Shown here: positions 6,740-8,671 of the stretch, in pieces
How positions within the stretch are numbered: the stretch's first letter is position 1
How the letters are laid out: each line of letters opens with the position of its first letter
Assembly (NCBI GenBank): GCA_004557855.1
Contig: SFFJ01000035.1
Location: 1 to 8,671, forward strand
Reading direction: 5' to 3'
DNA: 8,671 bases
Source of the DNA: Oscillospiraceae bacterium
Lineage (GTDB): Bacteria; Bacillota; Clostridia; Oscillospirales; Ruminococcaceae
The notes under the pieces: generated by a model
Databases searched by the model: none
What the model saw: only the letters and a program-made list of their open reading frames with translations
What the model was told of the DNA's origin: nothing
Translations under genes and position numbers: made by a program

Positions 6740-7222
6740 ATGAAGAAGTTTACCAAGGAGCTGGGGCCGGGGTGGATCACGCTGGTGGAGAATGACGACT
6801 ATGCGCTCTGCCGTTTGATTTTCGGTGACGGTTTGGAGGTGGACGCAGACGAGGAGGAGACCCCGCTTTTGAAGAAGGGGTTCCAACAGATCCTGGAATA
6901 CTGGACCGGGCACCGGGTCATCTTCACGCTGCCGCTGGCGCCCGGCGGGAACGATTTTGAGCGGGAGGTATGGGAGACGGTGATGCACATCCCCTACGGG
7001 GAGCATTTTACCACCCCGACGCTGCTGGCGGCGCTTTCCCTGGAGGACACCGAGGAGAACCGGGCACGGGTCATCAAGGCGGTGGACGACTGTCCCATTC
7101 CGATTTTTATCCCGACGCACCGGGCGGGCGACCCCGAGGAGGAGCATGACGAGGAATACAGCTATCCCGGCGGGGAGGATGTGAAGGGGGCTTTGATGGC
7201 GCTGGAGCATCCGCTGGACTGA
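6740..7222 (+). CDS. MGMT/Ogt-family alkyltransferase-like protein lacking the acceptor cysteine
   Basis: 160 residues. The layout is that of O6-alkylguanine-DNA alkyltransferases: an N-terminal domain with YALCRLIFGD (21-30) and the FQQILEYWTGHRVIFTLPLAPGG segment (48-70), then FEREVWETVMHIPYGEHFTT (73-92), then PIPIFIPTHR (119-128). Active enzymes have PCHR. Here it is P125-T126-H127-R128 with codon ACG, so the methyl-accepting cysteine is missing. The usual Asn before the strand (NPxPI) is C118. The segment normally carrying the recognition helix and RAVG motif is replaced by an acidic stretch (101-110). It cannot be a normal suicide repair enzyme. It may resemble the ATL proteins, which carry Trp at this site and flag lesions for excision repair (inference). 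GGAGG (6728-6732) is 7 nt from this ATG but only 1 nt from the ATG at 6734, so 6740 is preferred. Confidence 0.85.
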   Translation: MKKFTKELGPGWITLVENDDYALCRLIFGDGLEVDADEEETPLLKKGFQQILEYWTGHRVIFTLPLAPGGNDFEREVWETVMHIPYGEHFTTPTLLAALSLEDTEENRARVIKAVDDCPIPIFIPTHRAGDPEEEHDEEYSYPGGEDVKGALMALEHPLD

Positions 7223-7242
7223 TGAAGCCCGAGGGGAGCAGG

Positions 7243-7326
7243 CCGGCCGCAGGCCGGCCGCCGCGGCAGCGGCGGCCCCACGGGCGCAGCCCGTGGCGGC
7301 GGCGGAGCCGCCGGGCCTGCGGCCGG
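7243..7326. repeat. 84-bp GC-rich nested palindrome
   Basis: The outer stem is a perfect 12 bp: CCGGCCGCAGGC (7243-7254) with GCCTGCGGCCGG (7315-7326). The centre holds a perfect 8-bp stem with a 3-nt loop, CCACGGGC (7278-7285) and GCCCGTGG (7289-7296). GGCGG/CCGCC runs in between allow further pairing. GCAGGCCGGCC also occurs as a short direct repeat at the left edge. Four Ts follow on the plus strand. It may stop or shield transcripts of the MGMT-like gene, or be a dispersed palindromic repeat. Confidence 0.75.
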
Positions 7327-7348
7327 TTTTGCCCCCTGCAGAGATAGG

Positions 7349-7381
7349 AAAAGAGGCACCCGTAGCGGATGCCTCTTTTTT
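7349..7381. terminator. Bidirectional intrinsic terminator between convergent genes
   Basis: A perfect 10-bp stem, AAAAGAGGCA (7349-7358) with TGCCTCTTTT (7370-7379), across an 11-nt loop. A six-T run (7376-7381) follows on the plus strand, and four Us would form on the minus strand. It lies 13 nt beyond the stop of the minus-strand transporter gene and about 127 nt beyond the plus-strand MGMT-like gene, so it can serve both. Confidence 0.92.
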
Positions 7382-7394
7382 GCGATTTTGCGGA

Positions 7395-7991
7395 TCAGGC
7401 CTTGCGGGCCTTTTTGATGACGGGGATCAGCGCACCGACCACGATGGCGGCGAGGATGATCTCCAGGAGGCCCTGCAGGCCGACAAAGGCGATGATGAAG
7501 GCAAAGACATTGGTGGTGCCCATCATAGCGGCAAAGCCCTGAAGATAGTCACTGGTGTAGAAGAAGATCGCCAGCGTGCCCATGAACATTGCCGTATGGC
7601 AGATGGTGGCCAGCGCACCGGTGATGGTGCCGCTCCATTTGCCGGCGAGGTGATCGAAGGCACGGTAGAGGTAGGCGGCAACCAGTCCCAGCAGGATGCG
7701 GGGAATCACACAGACGATAAAGGTACCGGCGGGATTGATGCTGAAGAGAGTGGTACCGAATTTGCTTAATCCAAAGCACTGAAAGAAGCTGGTAAGGCCG
7801 AATACGCCGCCCAGCACCATGCCGCCGACGGGGCCGGTAAGCGCGGCACCGAGGATGACGGGGATGTGCAGCAGCGTGATCTCCAGGCCCAGGGTTTTGA
7901 TGTAACCGAGGGGGGTGAAGGACATCACCAGAATGATGGCGGTAAGGATGCCGAGGGTGGTAAGGGTACGGGTGCGGTTCGAGCTATTCAT
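7395..7991 (-). CDS. ECF transporter S component, possibly a pantothenate (PanT-like) binder
   Basis: Integral membrane substrate-binding subunit of an energy-coupling factor vitamin importer, which would work with a shared EcfT and two ATPases encoded elsewhere. The 198-residue product is typical in length. About six hydrophobic segments are visible: roughly 9-27, 38-56, 57-73, 88-110, 122-146 and 160-190. The N-terminal pattern TPLGYIKTLGLEITLLHIPVILGAALTGPVGG (26-57) resembles S components of the PanT type, where an LHIPVI segment follows the first helix. The exact substrate is not certain, so no symbol is given. The C-terminus is basic (KKARKA), as expected for a cytoplasmic end. AAGGAGG lies 6 nt upstream of the ATG on the minus strand. 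It is a monocistronic unit with its own promoter and terminator. Confidence 0.9.
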   Translation of the reverse strand: MNSSNRTRTLTTLGILTAIILVMSFTPLGYIKTLGLEITLLHIPVILGAALTGPVGGMVLGGVFGLTSFFQCFGLSKFGTTLFSINPAGTFIVCVIPRILLGLVAAYLYRAFDHLAGKWSGTITGALATICHTAMFMGTLAIFFYTSDYLQGFAAMMGTTNVFAFIIAFVGLQGLLEIILAAIVVGALIPVIKKARKA

Positions 7992-8180
7992 AGGTTCCTC
8001 CTTGCTGCTATTCCCGGCGCTTCATTCGGTAATGCGGCGGGCCCTTTTGCGGCGGGTGGCGTTCCCTGCGGGATACGGCCCCATGCGCGGGCGAGCGGCA
8101 TTTGCACGAAAGCGGGTGGGGATACAGCGCAAATTTTTGGGGAGCGGGCCTGCCCGGAATGGGCGGGGTCGGCTTCCGCA
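7992..8180 (-). other. Long structured 5' leader of the transporter gene
   Basis: About 185 nt lie between the predicted transcription start (near 8178) and the ATG. On the transcript AUUUGCGC (plus coordinates 8127-8134) can pair with GUGCAAAU (8100-8107), and a small UCCC/GGGA hairpin lies at 8063-8073. Vitamin ECF genes are often riboswitch-controlled. However, I found no TPP, FMN, cobalamin, preQ1 or THF signature, and no terminator or clear sequestration of the ribosome binding site. Regulatory function is therefore unproven. Confidence 0.4.
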
Positions 8181-8184
8181 AGAT

Positions 8185-8213
8185 ATCATAGCAGATAAGG
8201 GGGGAAAATGCAA
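8185..8213 (-). promoter_or_regulatory. SigmaA-type promoter for the transporter gene
   Basis: On the minus strand, -35 TTGCAT (8208-8213) is followed by a 17-nt spacer and -10 TATGAT (8185-8190). The -10 is preceded by TGC, making it an extended -10. The -10 matches consensus at five of six positions, while the -35 is weak (TTG only). Confidence 0.65.
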
Positions 8214-8237
8214 GGGACAATTTGGGGGGATGGGGGT

Positions 8238-8285
8238 GGCGGCTGCGGGGCTACGGGGCGAGCGAAGCGAGCCCGCAGGGTCGCC
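8238..8285. other. GC-rich hairpin upstream of the transporter promoter
   Basis: CTGCGGG (8243-8249) pairs with CCCGCAG (8272-8278), with GGCG (8238-8241) and CGCC (8282-8285) extending the stem after an internal loop. The apical part contains GCGAGCGAAGCGAGC, a short direct repeat. It separates the transporter promoter from the right-end element. Its function is not evident. Confidence 0.45.
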
Positions 8286-8320
8286 GGGGGATGGGGGGAA
8301 TTATTAGGTAATAATCTGCA

Positions 8321-8426
8321 ATCACCTTCGGTGGGGCAAGCCTTTTACAAGGTTATAATCTGTATGCCTGACGGCGGGGGCGGGTTTGTAATCACCTCCG
8401 GTTGGGCAAGTCTTATAAAGGACTTA
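8321..8426 (-). repeat. Two ~36-nt direct repeats within the right element
   Basis: 8321-8356 and 8391-8426 share ATCACCTYCGGTKGGGCAAG followed by a small hairpin (around CCTT-TTAC-AAGG, and AAGTC/GACTT), at a 70-nt period. Read on the minus strand, each is a stem-loop, then GCCC, then a mini-stem (CACC-GAA-GGTG or ACC-GG(A)-GGT), then ATTRCARA. The left element contains one related unit around 225-265. The unit between them (8361-8380) has the mini-stem but a diverged flank. Confidence 0.7.
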
Positions 8427-8542
8427 ATTAGCACGCCTACCCGGCGGGGGCTTCCTTTTGCACCGCCAAAAGGAAGCAAAAGCGGATCAAGGGGGACAGG
8501 TTCCCCCTTGACAAACCCCTTTCTGTCGCTTGCAGTGCTGGA

Positions 8543-8582
8543 TACGGATTGAATTTCGGCGGGAGCCGAAATTCAATCCGTA
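8543..8582. other. Perfect 18-bp stem-loop (hairpin B of the right element)
   Basis: TACGGATTGAATTTCGGC (8543-8560) is followed by the loop GGGA and its exact complement (8565-8582). It corresponds to the weaker, G-T-containing hairpin at 79-120 in the left copy. No T-tract follows on either strand, so it is not a standard terminator. Confidence 0.85.
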
Positions 8583-8671
8583 CTGCGCACAGAATCGCTC
8601 CCAAGGTAGCCACGGGCGTATCTGCCCTTTCCCCCCACCCCCTTTCCCGATGGCGGGAAAGGGGCTCGGAT

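Larger units (their letters stand above)
8305..8671 (-). repeat. Multi-hairpin intergenic element, right (inverted) copy
   Basis: This has the same architecture as the left-end element, on the opposite strand. From right to left: hairpin A (CCCCTTTCCCG 8639-8649 with 8654-8664, 11 bp), the CAGTACGGATT junction, hairpin B (8543-8560 with 8565-8582, 18 bp), linker CGTATCCAGC, hairpin C (TCAAGGGGGA 8487-8496 with 8502-8511, 10 bp), hairpin D (8450-8460 with 8467-8477, 11 bp), and a 21-nt block (8431-8451) that is an exact reverse complement of 199-219. A CCCCGCCGTCAGGC block (8366-8379) matches 244-257. Stem sequences differ from the left copy but pairing is kept. There is no credible ORF. It may extend past the window. 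The function is unknown. Confidence 0.75.

Noticed and set aside
8354..8359. TATAAT on the plus strand in the right element
   Set aside because: There is no -35 box or extended -10 and no gene downstream in the window. It belongs to the flank of a repeat hairpin.

Overview
The window is GC-rich bacterial DNA (well above 60% by eye). It looks like a Gram-positive gut Clostridia chromosome, probably Oscillospiraceae (Faecalibacterium/Gemmiger/Subdoligranulum-like). The grounds are the rlmN-stp-prkC-rsgA gene order, strong AGGAGG-type ribosome binding sites and gaps packed with GC-rich repeats. The genus is an inference. There are no rRNA, tRNA, CRISPR or transposase genes.

Layout. Positions 1-305 hold a multi-hairpin repeat element, followed by an AT-rich leader. 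Then comes a plus-strand block: rlmN (507-1562, 23S rRNA/tRNA A2 methyltransferase), three tandem 138-bp repeats (1542-1954), stp (PP2C phosphatase, 2030-2767), prkC (PASTA Ser/Thr kinase, 2784-4730) and rsgA (ribosome assembly GTPase, 4731-5636). Stp and PrkC form the usual opposing phosphatase/kinase pair that senses the cell wall. RlmN and RsgA serve the ribosome. After rsgA come four ~80-bp hairpin repeats (5681-6000), the last of which supplies the ribosome binding site of an unrecognised 179-aa protein (6009-6548). A 99-nt foldback, an extended -10 promoter and an MGMT/Ogt-family protein whose acceptor cysteine is threonine follow (6740-7222). An 84-bp palindrome and a bidirectional terminator separate this from a convergent minus-strand gene for an ECF transporter S component (7395-7991), which has its own promoter and a ~185-nt leader. 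Positions 8305-8671 hold a second, inverted copy of the multi-hairpin element.

The proteins are mostly familiar; the unusual content is between them. The two end elements share 10-21-nt conserved blocks separated by hairpins that keep their pairing while changing sequence. Both lie upstream of, and point toward, the nearest gene. This is the best candidate here for an undescribed system: a dispersed, structure-conserved element that may be a noncoding RNA or a non-autonomous mobile repeat. The second candidate is the cysteine-less alkyltransferase-like protein.
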